Source: JAUVXJ01 sp034411995
GTDB taxonomy: Bacteria > Chloroflexota > Anaerolineae > UBA7937 > B3-Chlor
Assembly (NCBI GenBank): GCA_034411995.1
Contig: DAOUME010000026.1
Span: 434,001-498,000 of the forward strand
Direction of reading: 5' to 3'
Length of the DNA: 64,000 nucleotides
A model generated the notes under the pieces. The model did no database searches and had not been told where the DNA came from. It worked only from the letters and a program-made list of their open reading frames with translations. Positions within the stretch are counted from its first letter, which is position 1. Each line of letters opens with the position of its first letter. Shown in pieces: positions 25,228-35,061 of this stretch. Both the position numbers and the translations under genes were made by a program.

Positions 25228-27480
25228 TCAGCGCACCAAGGCATCGAAGAGCAAGACGTGGACGTCTCCATACCATTCCTCGCCCACCTGACGGCCATAC
25301 TCCCCCAGCCAGTCTCTCACGTGGCCATCTGGGTCAGCCCGTTCCTCATGGAAGAGAAAAAGAAACAGCCTGCCGGTCTCCGTGACCGCGGGAGAGAGCG
25401 TTTGAGCCACTGCCGCTCCGTCCATCGCCTCCTGCGGGGACAGCAGGTATACAGGAAGGTGTCCCTGGTAGTACCTGCCCAGTACGTCAACCTGATCCCC
25501 GGGGGCAAGGACGATACCATCCCCCTCCTGCGAGAGAGCAACCAGTTCCGTCGCCGCCGAACGATAGTCCTCCGCGTCGTACGTCCCAGCCAGGTGATGT
25601 TGCTTCTTGTAGAGATAGACCGTGTCTCCGTCGGGCAGCGAGTGCTCCCAGACCACCGCGAAGGCCTCCTCGAACAAGGATGGAGAGCTCTCGATAATGG
25701 TCATCGCTTCCTGCCCGTACTCTCTCAGCCCCGCATACGGGTCACTCTTCAACAGCAGGTAGTCACACTCGAAGAGACGCTCGTAGAAGGGTGGTTCCTC
25801 CCAACCGGAGCGAGCGAACTCTCGCAACTGAATGCCCTCATAAGCATCGTACATCAGATACTGAAAGATGGCGTTGTTGGAGTAGGAACGGTTCACCAGA
25901 TTGCCCAGTTGGACTGCGTCACGACCATCTACCTTCATGTCTGCCTCGATGAACTCGAGGACCAACGGACCTACGAAGTACCGCGCGTCCGTGCGGCCCG
26001 AGGAGGGCAGCTCGATGTAGCTTCCCTCACCCAGCAGACTGACCTCCCCTCCCCACGGGACGGTCACCACCGCCCTCTCCCGCAGCCAACTTAGATCATC
26101 GTACGAGAGGGCGAAGAACTGTAGAACGCCTACGAGGACCACCAGAGAGACCACCACCCGGCGCACCAGGGCCGCTCTGATCTCACACAGGCCATACGCC
26201 GAAATCAAAGCCAGGGACGGCAGCAAGCCCACGTCGAACCTGGCGTTCATGGTCAGGGAAAAGGTGAAGATGCCCATCGAGACCCCGAACCACAGCACCA
26301 GGATCCACGTCGAGTCTTGGACATCAGCCAGGAAGCGCCTGGCGCCTGTGCGGGGCCATCTCGCATAGAGCAGGACTGCCACGGCCAGCACTAAGACGAC
26401 GAAGTACGGCGGCGAGAGTTGTTCGTGAGGAAGATACCTCAGGTATCTGAAGTAGAAGGATGGGTTCAGCGGTCCCAATCCCGTGCCTTCCATGTTCAGG
26501 CCGCTGTACACGACGGTCAGGAAACGCTCCGAGAACCTGAAGTTGGGCAGCGACCACACGGACCCGATGCTGGCGGCCATCGTGGCGGCGCTCAACAGGT
26601 TCGTGCCCTGCCCCGCCGGACGCGACAGGGCCAACAGAGTCGAGCTGACCAATAGCCAGGAGATGGGGATCAGCCAGTACCCCAGGGCGAACCCCTCGAG
26701 TCGATCCCGGTTAGGCCAGTACCATAGAAGAGTCAGCGCCAACCCAGCCAGGACATGGAATAGCGGGGAGGCCCACCAACGGCGCAACCTGGAGGAGCGG
26801 TCAGCCTTCACGGTGACGGCGCTCTTGAGGTCTTTCAGCGCCCCTGAGCGGATGGCCACGTAGGCTATAGGCCCACCCGCGAAGGCCACGAAAGGCCATT
26901 TGGTGAGGATGCCGAGACCCATCACCAGGCCCAGCAGGAGCGACGCAGAGCGGTGGCGGAACCCCTCACAAACGACCAGCAGATAGATCGACAGAGCCAC
27001 CATGGCCGTCAGCGTGTAGTCCACGTAGGGCATCCTGGAGATAGAGAAGAGGATGGGATAGGTGGACACAAGGAACGCCGCCAGAAGCCCTACCTTCCTG
27101 GCGAAGAGCCGCTTCCCTATGCCGTAGACGGAGAAGATGAGCATGGCCACGAAGACGCAGTTCGTCATCAGGGCCACGTCAGTCGAGGTTCCGAAGAGGC
27201 GATACAGGGGAACAGACGCCAGATGACTCAAGGGGGGACGGTTCCAGGACCAGGTCAACGCTTCGAAGAGGCTCCTGATGTTCACCGCCCGGAGGATGTC
27301 GTCGTAGATCAGCGTTCTTACCAGGTGGGCCGGTCGATCCCAGCCGAGGATGGTCACCTGTGTACTGACGAAGACCCAGTTGTTATAGATGTGAAAGGCC
27401 ACCAGGCCCAGGACCGCAGCCAGTCCGGGCAACCAACCTCTGGAGCTGTTTCTCAGAGCCGACGCCTTACTCATGGCCAT
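25228..27480 (-). CDS. GT39-like GT-C membrane protein lacking the C-terminal module (paralogue B)
   Basis: About 750 residues. Clearly paralogous to its upstream neighbour at 27467: both read 'NNW-x-x-V-x-T', 'GWDRPAHL' or 'GWDRSSHL', 'NRPPLSHL' or 'NRPPLPFL', 'YRLFG-x-STDVALM', and 'LTKWPFVAFAG'. The C-terminal soluble region runs through EEWYGDVHVLLF and then stops, exactly where the neighbour continues into the recurrent module. Start codons at 27501 (GTG), 27480 and 27474 (ATG) are all possible; 27480 is used because GAGGAG lies upstream and only 14 bases overlap the previous gene. The same catalytic Asp (WDRP) is kept. Confidence 0.78.
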   Translation of the reverse strand: MAMSKASALRNSSRGWLPGLAAVLGLVAFHIYNNWVFVSTQVTILGWDRPAHLVRTLIYDDILRAVNIRSLFEALTWSWNRPPLSHLASVPLYRLFGTSTDVALMTNCVFVAMLIFSVYGIGKRLFARKVGLLAAFLVSTYPILFSISRMPYVDYTLTAMVALSIYLLVVCEGFRHRSASLLLGLVMGLGILTKWPFVAFAGGPIAYVAIRSGALKDLKSAVTVKADRSSRLRRWWASPLFHVLAGLALTLLWYWPNRDRLEGFALGYWLIPISWLLVSSTLLALSRPAGQGTNLLSAATMAASIGSVWSLPNFRFSERFLTVVYSGLNMEGTGLGPLNPSFYFRYLRYLPHEQLSPPYFVVLVLAVAVLLYARWPRTGARRFLADVQDSTWILVLWFGVSMGIFTFSLTMNARFDVGLLPSLALISAYGLCEIRAALVRRVVVSLVVLVGVLQFFALSYDDLSWLRERAVVTVPWGGEVSLLGEGSYIELPSSGRTDARYFVGPLVLEFIEADMKVDGRDAVQLGNLVNRSYSNNAIFQYLMYDAYEGIQLREFARSGWEEPPFYERLFECDYLLLKSDPYAGLREYGQEAMTIIESSPSLFEEAFAVVWEHSLPDGDTVYLYKKQHHLAGTYDAEDYRSAATELVALSQEGDGIVLAPGDQVDVLGRYYQGHLPVYLLSPQEAMDGAAVAQTLSPAVTETGRLFLFLFHEERADPDGHVRDWLGEYGRQVGEEWYGDVHVLLFDALVR

Positions 27481-30148
27481 CGCCGTCCGCTGTCTCCTCA
27501 CTGCTGACCGTTATCGTCGTCAGCAACACGCTGTCCTCGCCCAGACCCCCTCCCCCGCCCGTCGCCAGCAGTCGCTCCCCAGTGGTCGGTTGATACATGC
27601 CTGCCACCAACCGGTACTCCCCAGGGGGAGTGCCTTGGGGGATGAGGAGGCCATGATTGTCTTCCAGGATCTCGCCGATCTGCCAGGTGGTCGTCGACCG
27701 GAATCCACCGACCGGTTCACCATCGTGCTGGGCTATCACCCGGCCATCGCCATCCAGGAGATGCACGAACGCCAAGTAATCATCGCCGGCCTGGGCCTCC
27801 GACTGCCAGAGGAGTGTCACTGGCAATACCTCATCTGGCGCGACGACGTCCTCTGCCAGTTCGTAGCCCACCAGCGATACCTCGCCCCCCAGGTCCGTTT
27901 GCACAGGATACCGCTGGGAAGGCCCGGGCTCGTCACCCCGCATGCCGAACAATACCAGCCGCACGTCTCCGTACCATTCGTCCTTGGCCCGGTAGGCGTT
28001 CTCGCTAAGCCAACGTTCAACCGTCCGCTGAGGATCCACAGCTTCCTCAGCGCGAAAGATGGCACACACTCGCCCATAGGTCCCCATGACCTCCGTGAGA
28101 ACTCGGCCGTCCTCCACAGGGTCTCCTATGGGAAGATAGACCGGTGTTGCCCCCTCGTAGAAAGCAGCGAACGTGGCAAACTCCGACGGGGGAACCACAA
28201 CGATGGCGCTGCCCTGGGCCAGCAGCGGCTGGAGCGCCTCCGCCAGGTGCCGGTAGTACTCCTGGACCTGGCCCTCAGCAGGAGGCAGACGTTTGGCGTA
28301 CAGCGACACCACCTCTCCATCTGGGAATGGGTACTCGGCCTTCAACTCGAAGACCTGTTCAAACACCTCTGGCGACTCCTGGATCCTCTGCACCGCTTCT
28401 CTTGCGCCCTCGCTCAGCTTGTAGGGATCATGGGTGCTCAGCACCACGTAGTCCGAGGCGAGAGTCTCGGTCCACACCTGAGGGCCGCCCTCATCCCTGG
28501 CGAGATCCAGGATCTCGATCTCCGGGAACTGGAGAAGGCTCAGATACCGCAAGATGTCGGCGTTGAGATAGGTGTAGTTCACCAGCAGTCCCAGCGTCTT
28601 CGATCCCCCTCCTCCCTGCTGCGCATCAGCCAGTATCTGGGGAGCGATCCAGTACCTGCTGTCCATGGGGCCAGTGCTCGGGGGCATGATGTACGCTCCC
28701 TGCCCCAGGAGATTCAAGTCACCCACGACCGGCAACCTGACGAACGTCCGTTGTGAGACAGAGTACAGGGAATCGTACGAAAGCACGAGAAACTGAGCCA
28801 CGCCCAGCACCACGAACAGCGAGATCAGCGCTGCCTTGGCCCGCCTGGCCCTTATGGCCAGCAGGCCCCGCGCCGTGATGAGCGCCGCAGCCGGTAAGAG
28901 CGGGATGTCGAACCGAGAATTCCACGTCTGCGACAGGGTGTAGATCAGGAGAGGCACAACCAGCCACAGGGCCAGTATCCACTCTCGCTGGCCGAGCCGC
29001 CTCCAGATCGGCAGAGACCGTTCACCCTGGAAAGAGACCAGGGCCAGCACGGCCAGCGCCGCCAGCAAGGCAGCGAAGTACAGCGGTGAGAGTTGCTCTG
29101 TCAGCATCATGCTCAGATACCGGCCGTAGAACGTTGGATCCAGGAAACTCAAGCCCTTGCCCTGGATGTTCACGCCCCCGTAGGCCACGAACACGAACCT
29201 GCCGGAGAACCCGATGTTGGGGAGAGACCATGCAGAGGCCAGGCAAACTGCGATCATCACTGCGCTCAGCAGATTGGCTCCCGGACTGGGCCTCCTGGAC
29301 AGAGTGTAGAAGGTGGAGGCGAGCAGAACCCAGGAGAGCAGCGGCAGCCAGTAGCCGAGCGCGAACCCAGGCAGACGATCCAGGTTAGGCACGTACCACA
29401 CGACGGTCACCACCAAGGCCGCTACGGCGTGGAACCAGGGAGAGGTCACCATCCTGTGCAGCCTCGACGTTCTCTGGTTGTTCCCCCAGCGCACAAAGAG
29501 CACGTTCCTCAGAGCACCGGAGTGCCAGGCGACATAGCCGATGGGGGCCCCGGCGAAGGCGACGAAGGGCCACTTGGTGAGGAGGCCGAGTCCCATGCCC
29601 AGCCCCAAGAGCAGAGACCAGTGGCGATGGCGAAACCCGTCGGTTTTCAAGAGCAGGTACATCGCCAGGGCCACCATGGCCGTCAACGCGTAATCCACGT
29701 ACGAGAGACGAGAGATGCCAAACAACACAGGATAGAACGAAACGAGAAAGGCCCCGAGAATGCCCACGTTCCGGCCGAAAAGAAGGTGCCCGATGCCATA
29801 CACCGAGCACAGCAGGATGGCCAGATAGACGATGTTGCTCATCAGCGCCACATCGGTGGAGATACCGAAGAGGCGATAGAAAGGCACCGCGCTCAGGAAG
29901 GGCAAAGGAGGGCGGTTCCACGGCCAGGTCATCGTGGTGAATAGCGACCTGAGGTTGATCTCGCGAAGGATATCGTTGTAGATCAGCGTCTTCGCAAGAT
30001 GGGAGGACCTGTCCCAGCCCATCAAGGTCACATTAGTCCTCACCCAGTTCCAGTTGTTGAGAACGTGGAAGGCGAAAAGGCCCAGGAGCGCAGCCGCAGG
30101 CAGGTGGCGCCACCGTCGAATCTCGCCTCCCGGGGGCACAGAACTCAT
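27467..30148 (-). CDS. GT39-like GT-C membrane protein with one C-terminal beta module (paralogue C)
   Basis: 893 residues. About twelve transmembrane helices, with first-loop TLMGWDRSSHLAKTLIYN and NRPPLPFLSAVPFYRLFG. The extracytoplasmic part extends from about residue 470; it includes DEWYGDVRLVLFG, where paralogue B ends, then one recurrent module (27470-27913; LVGYELAEDVVAPDE, DDYLAFVHLLDGDG, IPQGTPPGEYRLVAGMY). ATG 30148 was chosen as it leaves a 10-base gap to the upstream stop; an ATG eight codons earlier (30172) would overlap it. Expected role: extracytoplasmic transfer of a lipid-linked sugar. Confidence 0.8.
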   Translation of the reverse strand: MSSVPPGGEIRRWRHLPAAALLGLFAFHVLNNWNWVRTNVTLMGWDRSSHLAKTLIYNDILREINLRSLFTTMTWPWNRPPLPFLSAVPFYRLFGISTDVALMSNIVYLAILLCSVYGIGHLLFGRNVGILGAFLVSFYPVLFGISRLSYVDYALTAMVALAMYLLLKTDGFRHRHWSLLLGLGMGLGLLTKWPFVAFAGAPIGYVAWHSGALRNVLFVRWGNNQRTSRLHRMVTSPWFHAVAALVVTVVWYVPNLDRLPGFALGYWLPLLSWVLLASTFYTLSRRPSPGANLLSAVMIAVCLASAWSLPNIGFSGRFVFVAYGGVNIQGKGLSFLDPTFYGRYLSMMLTEQLSPLYFAALLAALAVLALVSFQGERSLPIWRRLGQREWILALWLVVPLLIYTLSQTWNSRFDIPLLPAAALITARGLLAIRARRAKAALISLFVVLGVAQFLVLSYDSLYSVSQRTFVRLPVVGDLNLLGQGAYIMPPSTGPMDSRYWIAPQILADAQQGGGGSKTLGLLVNYTYLNADILRYLSLLQFPEIEILDLARDEGGPQVWTETLASDYVVLSTHDPYKLSEGAREAVQRIQESPEVFEQVFELKAEYPFPDGEVVSLYAKRLPPAEGQVQEYYRHLAEALQPLLAQGSAIVVVPPSEFATFAAFYEGATPVYLPIGDPVEDGRVLTEVMGTYGRVCAIFRAEEAVDPQRTVERWLSENAYRAKDEWYGDVRLVLFGMRGDEPGPSQRYPVQTDLGGEVSLVGYELAEDVVAPDEVLPVTLLWQSEAQAGDDYLAFVHLLDGDGRVIAQHDGEPVGGFRSTTTWQIGEILEDNHGLLIPQGTPPGEYRLVAGMYQPTTGERLLATGGGGGLGEDSVLLTTITVSSEETADGDGHE

Positions 30149-30158
30149 GACCGATCTC

Positions 30159-32618
30159 TCAACGCTCTGCAACGGTGATCACTCCCAGAGAAACCGTATC
30201 GCCGACTACCTGGCCATCCTCATCCAAGACAGGCAATCTCTCGCCCGTGGACAGCAGATACAGACCCACCACTACGTCGTACTCACCAGCGGCCACTGAG
30301 GCCCCCACTGACACACCAACCTCGTCGCGCACGATCTCGCCGGCGTCCCAGAAAGACGTGGGGTAGAACCCCCGCAAGGGCTGGGCGTCGTGCTGAGCAA
30401 CCGTCCTACCTTCACTATCCACCAGATGCACGAAGACGGTGTAATCCTCGGCCATCTTCGTCAGACCTTCCCAGTACAGGCTGAGAGAAACGGTCTGTCC
30501 CGCCTCTGTCGTAGGTGGAAGACCGTCGTGCCCGAGCAGCCGAACCTGGTTGCCCAGATTCGCACCTACCTCATAGGACGGCTGGACAGCCTGCCGCTCT
30601 CCGATCCAAAGGTAGTCGACCACGACCGAGTCACCGAGTTGGGAGCCACCTGGGCCCACCGCGGGCAACCGCTGCCCGCCAGCGCTCTCGTACAGCCCAA
30701 CCTCCAGGCGATACCAGCCGGGGACCACATCTCGAGGAACCGGCAGAACCCGGGGGTCCGGCACCGTCTGATCCTCGGACCAGTAGTAGGTCGGGTAGAG
30801 GTTCTTCAGAGGTGGATAGTCATCTTGGGAGATGGTCGCGTCATCCTCACCTCGAAGGTGGACGAAGACGGTATACTCTTGGCTCACGGCGCGTAACGCC
30901 TGCCAGTATAGTGTGAGCTGGAGATCAGAGCCGGGCAGCACGTTGTCGCCCGAGAGCTCATAGCCCGCCAGCCGTATCTGGTCTCCAAAATCGACCGCCA
31001 ATGGCTTGCTCGTGGTGGGCTCCGGTACCTGTCGGCGCCCTTCGGCCAGCAAGACCCTGACGCCCTGGACTTCGTACACCACGTCCATTTGCTCAGCGAC
31101 GGTGCGGATGAAGTCTAGATCGAAGCGAGCAGCCAGGCGCCAGCCATCTACCACCAGCCACGTGCGGGGGTTTTCGTTCAAGACGGACTCGAGTTGGTCA
31201 GCGGAGGTGAGCAGGGGTGCCCCGATCCAGCGATCGATGAGCACTCCCTCTCTGTCGAAGACGTACTCTTCGTAACCTTTACCCGATGCGTAGTAGTCGC
31301 ATCGGGGTAGATACAACTGGCAAGCATACGGCACGATGGTCATCACCGCGTCCCCGTCCTGCCACTGCTGCTCCAGGTACTCGAAGGCCAGGTCGTACCC
31401 CCACTCCTGCCGGGCAAGCGTCGCCCGGGCAGCGGGAAGAAACAACGAGCAGGCGCCAACCACGAGAAAAGACGTGGCCAGCCAGGCCAGGCGACGCTCC
31501 CGAAGCTGGCCCTGCCTTTCGCTCGGTGCCCTACCCCGAAGCTTGCGGCAGACCCACTGCACGGCCAAGACCGCCATCCAGGAGGCTGAGAGGAAAAAGA
31601 TGGGCTCCAGCATGAAGAGATATCGCACGTCCCTCCACGTCGGTCCTACCAGAAAGACCATTTCCAGCACCGTGCCCCCCAAAGCGGTGTACAGGAAGAG
31701 GGGAGCTTTCAGCCCATCTTGATCCAGTCCCAGACTTACCCTCGCCCGGGCCGAGAGGGCCAGGATGACCACCAGGACCAGACCCCCGGCGGCCAGAATA
31801 GTCACGGGAATGCGCTCCGCGTTGGTGAAGAACGGAGCTATCGGGCGCAACCCCTCCGTCACGTTGAGAGAAGGCGCCAGATAGGGGCGCGATTCCGCCA
31901 GCGCCTTTAACTGCCCCGGCTGCCCCACCGCCTTCAGGACCAGAGTCGCCAGTATACCACAGAGCGGGATCAGGACTTCGGGAATCGACTCCAACCTGAG
32001 CATACCCCGCGGACTCCGCAGGAGCACCAGGCCCAGAAGCAAGGGCCCGAAGAGGAGCACGCTCACCGGGTGAGTAAACAGGGCGCCCAGGTAGCAAAGG
32101 ATGGCGGCCCAGCGCCAGCGGGCACCCTTGGGCTCGGTTCCCCCGCGCCACAGGAAGTAGATGCATAGCAGCACCAGGAGTTCCAACAGAGCGTACATCC
32201 TCACGCGTGAGCCCCAGGCTATGGACTCGGGGGAAAGGGCCGTCAAAGCTGCCGCCACCAGTCCCACGTGTTTGGAGAAGAGCTTGCGGCCAGCATAGTA
32301 GACCACGGCGATGGTCATCAGACTGGCGACCACGCTGAAGGCTCGCCCCACCGTCGCACTGAAACCGAAGATCCCCAGCAGCGGAGCTTCCATGTAGGAG
32401 AACAGGAGGGCTTGCTCATAGAGAGTGCCCGACGGCAGGAGCGGATAGCCGTGCTGGAGAATAGCCTTTATCGCCAGCAGGGAGATGAATTCGTCCATGT
32501 GCAGGCTGATACTGCTCGCGTAGACGATACGCAAACAAAGCCCTGCTATGATCAGCAGACCCAGGACCAGCAAGGCGTAGAAGCGGGGAGCGATCGAGAA
32601 GACTCTATTCGCGCTCAT
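30159..32618 (-). CDS. GT39/ArnT-like GT-C membrane protein with two C-terminal beta modules
   Basis: 819 residues. About ten transmembrane helices; first-loop SISLHMDEFISLLAI has the Asp-Glu pair. GYPLLPSGTLYEQALLFSYM, YAGRKLFSKHVGLVAA and WGSRVRMYALLEL follow. A soluble region (about 415-540) includes CQLYLPRCDYY and ENPRTWLVVDGWRL. The last 280 residues are two full modules: 30582-30998 (LAGYELSGDNVLPGSDLQLT, EYTVFVHL) and 30162-30581 (EDYTVFVHLVDSEG, YPTSFW, GERLPVLDEDG). The whole protein is the counterpart of 55043-57592 in the second cluster, sharing the same order of parts. The ATG abuts the upstream stop. Confidence 0.83.
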   Translation of the reverse strand: MSANRVFSIAPRFYALLVLGLLIIAGLCLRIVYASSISLHMDEFISLLAIKAILQHGYPLLPSGTLYEQALLFSYMEAPLLGIFGFSATVGRAFSVVASLMTIAVVYYAGRKLFSKHVGLVAAALTALSPESIAWGSRVRMYALLELLVLLCIYFLWRGGTEPKGARWRWAAILCYLGALFTHPVSVLLFGPLLLGLVLLRSPRGMLRLESIPEVLIPLCGILATLVLKAVGQPGQLKALAESRPYLAPSLNVTEGLRPIAPFFTNAERIPVTILAAGGLVLVVILALSARARVSLGLDQDGLKAPLFLYTALGGTVLEMVFLVGPTWRDVRYLFMLEPIFFLSASWMAVLAVQWVCRKLRGRAPSERQGQLRERRLAWLATSFLVVGACSLFLPAARATLARQEWGYDLAFEYLEQQWQDGDAVMTIVPYACQLYLPRCDYYASGKGYEEYVFDREGVLIDRWIGAPLLTSADQLESVLNENPRTWLVVDGWRLAARFDLDFIRTVAEQMDVVYEVQGVRVLLAEGRRQVPEPTTSKPLAVDFGDQIRLAGYELSGDNVLPGSDLQLTLYWQALRAVSQEYTVFVHLRGEDDATISQDDYPPLKNLYPTYYWSEDQTVPDPRVLPVPRDVVPGWYRLEVGLYESAGGQRLPAVGPGGSQLGDSVVVDYLWIGERQAVQPSYEVGANLGNQVRLLGHDGLPPTTEAGQTVSLSLYWEGLTKMAEDYTVFVHLVDSEGRTVAQHDAQPLRGFYPTSFWDAGEIVRDEVGVSVGASVAAGEYDVVVGLYLLSTGERLPVLDEDGQVVGDTVSLGVITVAER

Positions 32619-33842
32619 TCAGGATCCGTGAGTGCCACTGTCCGGCAGAGTAGAGGAAGCCGCACTCGCGTCATCGGCAGTTCTTGGGGAGCGACGAAGC
32701 ACCTCGGAGAAAAGGGCCTCGTATCGTTCGGCCACGTGGGAGATGTGAAAACGCTTCACGTACTCCTTGTTGAAGTCCGACATCTGCCGGCGCAGGCCCT
32801 CGTCGTTGGCCACCCGCAGGATCGCCTCCGCCAGACCCTGCGCATCTCCCACGGGGATCAGGAAGCCGGTCTTCCCTTCTTGGAGAAAGTCGGTCTGTCC
32901 GCCACTCGAACTGGTGATCACTGGCAAGCCACAGTACATGGCTTCCAGAAAGACCAACCCGAAGCCCTCGTGTATCGAGGGAAGCACGAACATATCGGCC
33001 GCCGCCAGGTATTGGAACTTGCGCGCCCCCCAGATGGCGCCCATGAAATCCACCCTCGACGAGATACCGAGTCTCTGGGCCAGGTCCCTCAGATTCTCTT
33101 CCTCAGGGCCTTCGCCGACGATCAATAGCCGGAATCGACGCTCCTGCAGTCTGCTCAGCGCCAGCAAGACATCACCAAGAGCCTTGCGTTTGATCAGCCG
33201 CCCGACGGAGATGAGCACTACCTCGTTCAGGGGAATACCCAGCTCCTGGCGACTCTTCGGTTCGAACTGCGGCGGCATCAACCCATAGTGGATGACCTCG
33301 ATCTTCGTCTGGCAACGCAGGTCCCGCTGAGCTCTGTCCTTGATGTCCTGCGAGATGGCGATGATCTGAGCAGACGAGTTGAGCACCCGGCGCACAACGG
33401 CCCGCAGAAGCACGTTGTTGCTCGGGGACCAGCGCTTGGTGGGATCGTAGATGTCGCCGCCGATGATGGTCAGGACCTGGGGAGTCCTGAAGATCCTGGA
33501 TAGGGCCACCCCCGTTGGCCCAGAGGGAATCGCGAAATGAGTGTTCACGATGTCATACCGTTTCTTGCGCAGCGTTCGAAGCCCTCGGGCGACACCAGAG
33601 GGAAGAAAAGAGAGCATCGATACGATGCTCGCCGTCGCCAGATCACCTCTCCCCAAGACGGGCACCCGAAAGATCGTCAAGCCATCAACCGTCTCTTCAC
33701 CCGGTAGGTCCTGCCACGCGGTGGTCAGGACGTCGATTTCGTGCTCTCTTGCGGCTAGCGCCTGGGCAATCTGGTAGCTGGCCACTCCCCCTCCCCCTCC
33801 CAGAGGGGGAAACTCGTAGTTAATCATCAAGATGCGCATCAT
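32619..33842 (-). CDS. GT4 family glycosyltransferase
   Basis: 407 residues, GT-B fold, cytoplasmic. The N-terminal domain begins MRILMINYEFPPLGGGGGVA, typical of GT4 enzymes. The C-terminal nucleotide-sugar domain has ISVGRLIKRKALGDVLLAL and the conserved E-x7-E motif in HEGFGLVFLEAMYCG, followed by GFLIPVGDAQGLAEAI. It would add a sugar to a growing glycan on a carrier, or make a small glycolipid. Stop and start junctions on both sides are base-to-base with GT2 and GT-C genes, so it belongs to the long operon. Donor and acceptor cannot be deduced. Confidence 0.9.
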   Translation of the reverse strand: MMRILMINYEFPPLGGGGGVASYQIAQALAAREHEIDVLTTAWQDLPGEETVDGLTIFRVPVLGRGDLATASIVSMLSFLPSGVARGLRTLRKKRYDIVNTHFAIPSGPTGVALSRIFRTPQVLTIIGGDIYDPTKRWSPSNNVLLRAVVRRVLNSSAQIIAISQDIKDRAQRDLRCQTKIEVIHYGLMPPQFEPKSRQELGIPLNEVVLISVGRLIKRKALGDVLLALSRLQERRFRLLIVGEGPEEENLRDLAQRLGISSRVDFMGAIWGARKFQYLAAADMFVLPSIHEGFGLVFLEAMYCGLPVITSSSGGQTDFLQEGKTGFLIPVGDAQGLAEAILRVANDEGLRRQMSDFNKEYVKRFHISHVAERYEALFSEVLRRSPRTADDASAASSTLPDSGTHGS

Positions 33843-34796
33843 TCATTCCAGCATCTCTCTGATCACGTATATCTTCTTGCCCTGCGCCTCGTGATACGTA
33901 CGGATGGTCAGCTCACCTAGAAGGCCCATGGTCACCAACTGGACACCCACGAAAATGAGGAGAATGCCCAGCAGCAGGAGCGGCCGGTTAGCGATGGGAC
34001 TGCCCAGGAACAACCTGATGAAAGACAGGTAGGCCGCGATCACGGTACCCACAGCGAAGGAAAAGATCCCCAGCAGGCCAAACACCTGCATGGGGCGCGT
34101 GGCATAGCTCAGAAGGAACTTCACCGTGAGCAGGTCGAGGATCACCGTGAGGGTTCGAGACAGGTCATACTTGGACTTGCCATAGCGCCGCGGATAGTGA
34201 CTCACGGGCACCTCCGCCAGGCGCACTCCGATGGAACTTGCCAGAGCGGGGATGAAGCGGTGCAACTCCCCGTACAAGTGCACGTTACGGATCACTTCCG
34301 AGCGATAGGCCTTCAAGGAGCACCCGTAATCGTGCAACCTGACGCCCGTGATGCGAGAGATGAGCCAGTTGGCTGCCATCGACGGCAGGCGCCGGCTCAG
34401 GAAAGCCTCCCGTCTGTCGACACGCCACCCACTGGCGATGTCGTATCCTTCGGCGATCTTGTCGAGAAGCTTCCTGATGTCCTCAGGATCGAACTGCAGG
34501 TCGGCGTCCATGCTCACCACCGTCTCTCCAAGGGCCTGGTCGAAGCCCGCAGCGAAGGCGGCAGCTTGCCCGAAATTGCGTCGGAGCCGGATCACCTTCA
34601 GCGTTGGGTCGCCAAGATGCAGTCCCTTGAGCACCTCGAAGCTCCCGTCAGAGCTGCCGTCGTCCACCGCCACGATCTCGTAGCTCTGCCCCAGGCTCTC
34701 CAGGACCGGTTTCAGGCTCTTGTAGAGCGGCTCTATGCTCTGCTCCTCGTTGTAGATCGGTATCACGACTGAGAGTGCCACAAGATCGTCTGCCAC
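33843..34796 (-). CDS. GT2 with two C-terminal TM helices (ArnC/DPM-like polyprenyl-phosphate sugar synthase)
   Basis: 317 residues. GT-A domain with LSVVIPIYNEEQSIEPLY, IVAVDDGSSDGSF, the MDADLQFDPEDI catalytic DxD segment, and GYDIASGWRVDR. The acceptor-side signature is SKYDLSRTLTVILDL. Two transmembrane helices follow (about 233-258 and 268-292), as in ArnC, GtrB and DPM-like enzymes that put a sugar on polyprenyl phosphate. It starts with a GTG and is the first gene of the long operon, 40-50 bases downstream of a good promoter. The segment YGELHRFIPAL is also found in the GT2 at 54049. A natural donor-maker for the GT-C proteins behind it. Confidence 0.9.
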   Translation of the reverse strand: MADDLVALSVVIPIYNEEQSIEPLYKSLKPVLESLGQSYEIVAVDDGSSDGSFEVLKGLHLGDPTLKVIRLRRNFGQAAAFAAGFDQALGETVVSMDADLQFDPEDIRKLLDKIAEGYDIASGWRVDRREAFLSRRLPSMAANWLISRITGVRLHDYGCSLKAYRSEVIRNVHLYGELHRFIPALASSIGVRLAEVPVSHYPRRYGKSKYDLSRTLTVILDLLTVKFLLSYATRPMQVFGLLGIFSFAVGTVIAAYLSFIRLFLGSPIANRPLLLLGILLIFVGVQLVTMGLLGELTIRTYHEAQGKKIYVIREMLE

Positions 34797-34844
34797 TGGT
34801 GGTTCCTTGTCCTCCAGGTAAGCTCTGAGACCGCACCAAATCGC

Positions 34845-34872
34845 ATTATATCATACACGACGGCCTGAGCAA
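34845..34872 (-). promoter_or_regulatory. Promoter of the long glycosyltransferase operon
   Basis: Minus-strand TTGCTC (34872-34867), 16-base spacer, TATAAT (34850-34845). It lies about 48 bases before the GTG of the first gene. No other promoter of this quality was noticed between here and 14275. Confidence 0.7.
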
Positions 34873-35061
34873 CAGCACCCACGCCTGGCGGGGATCAACG
34901 AGAATCAGCAGCCGAGGGCACCAGCGCCAACGCGAAAGCACGGGCAGTGGGATGCGATTCTTGACCAGAAGGAACCTGTCCGGTCACATCCACGGCGCCT
35001 TGGGCGCGCCGCAGAGCGAGGAAGTGGGGAATCCTCGATCGCTTGCCGCCGGTGAGCTGGC

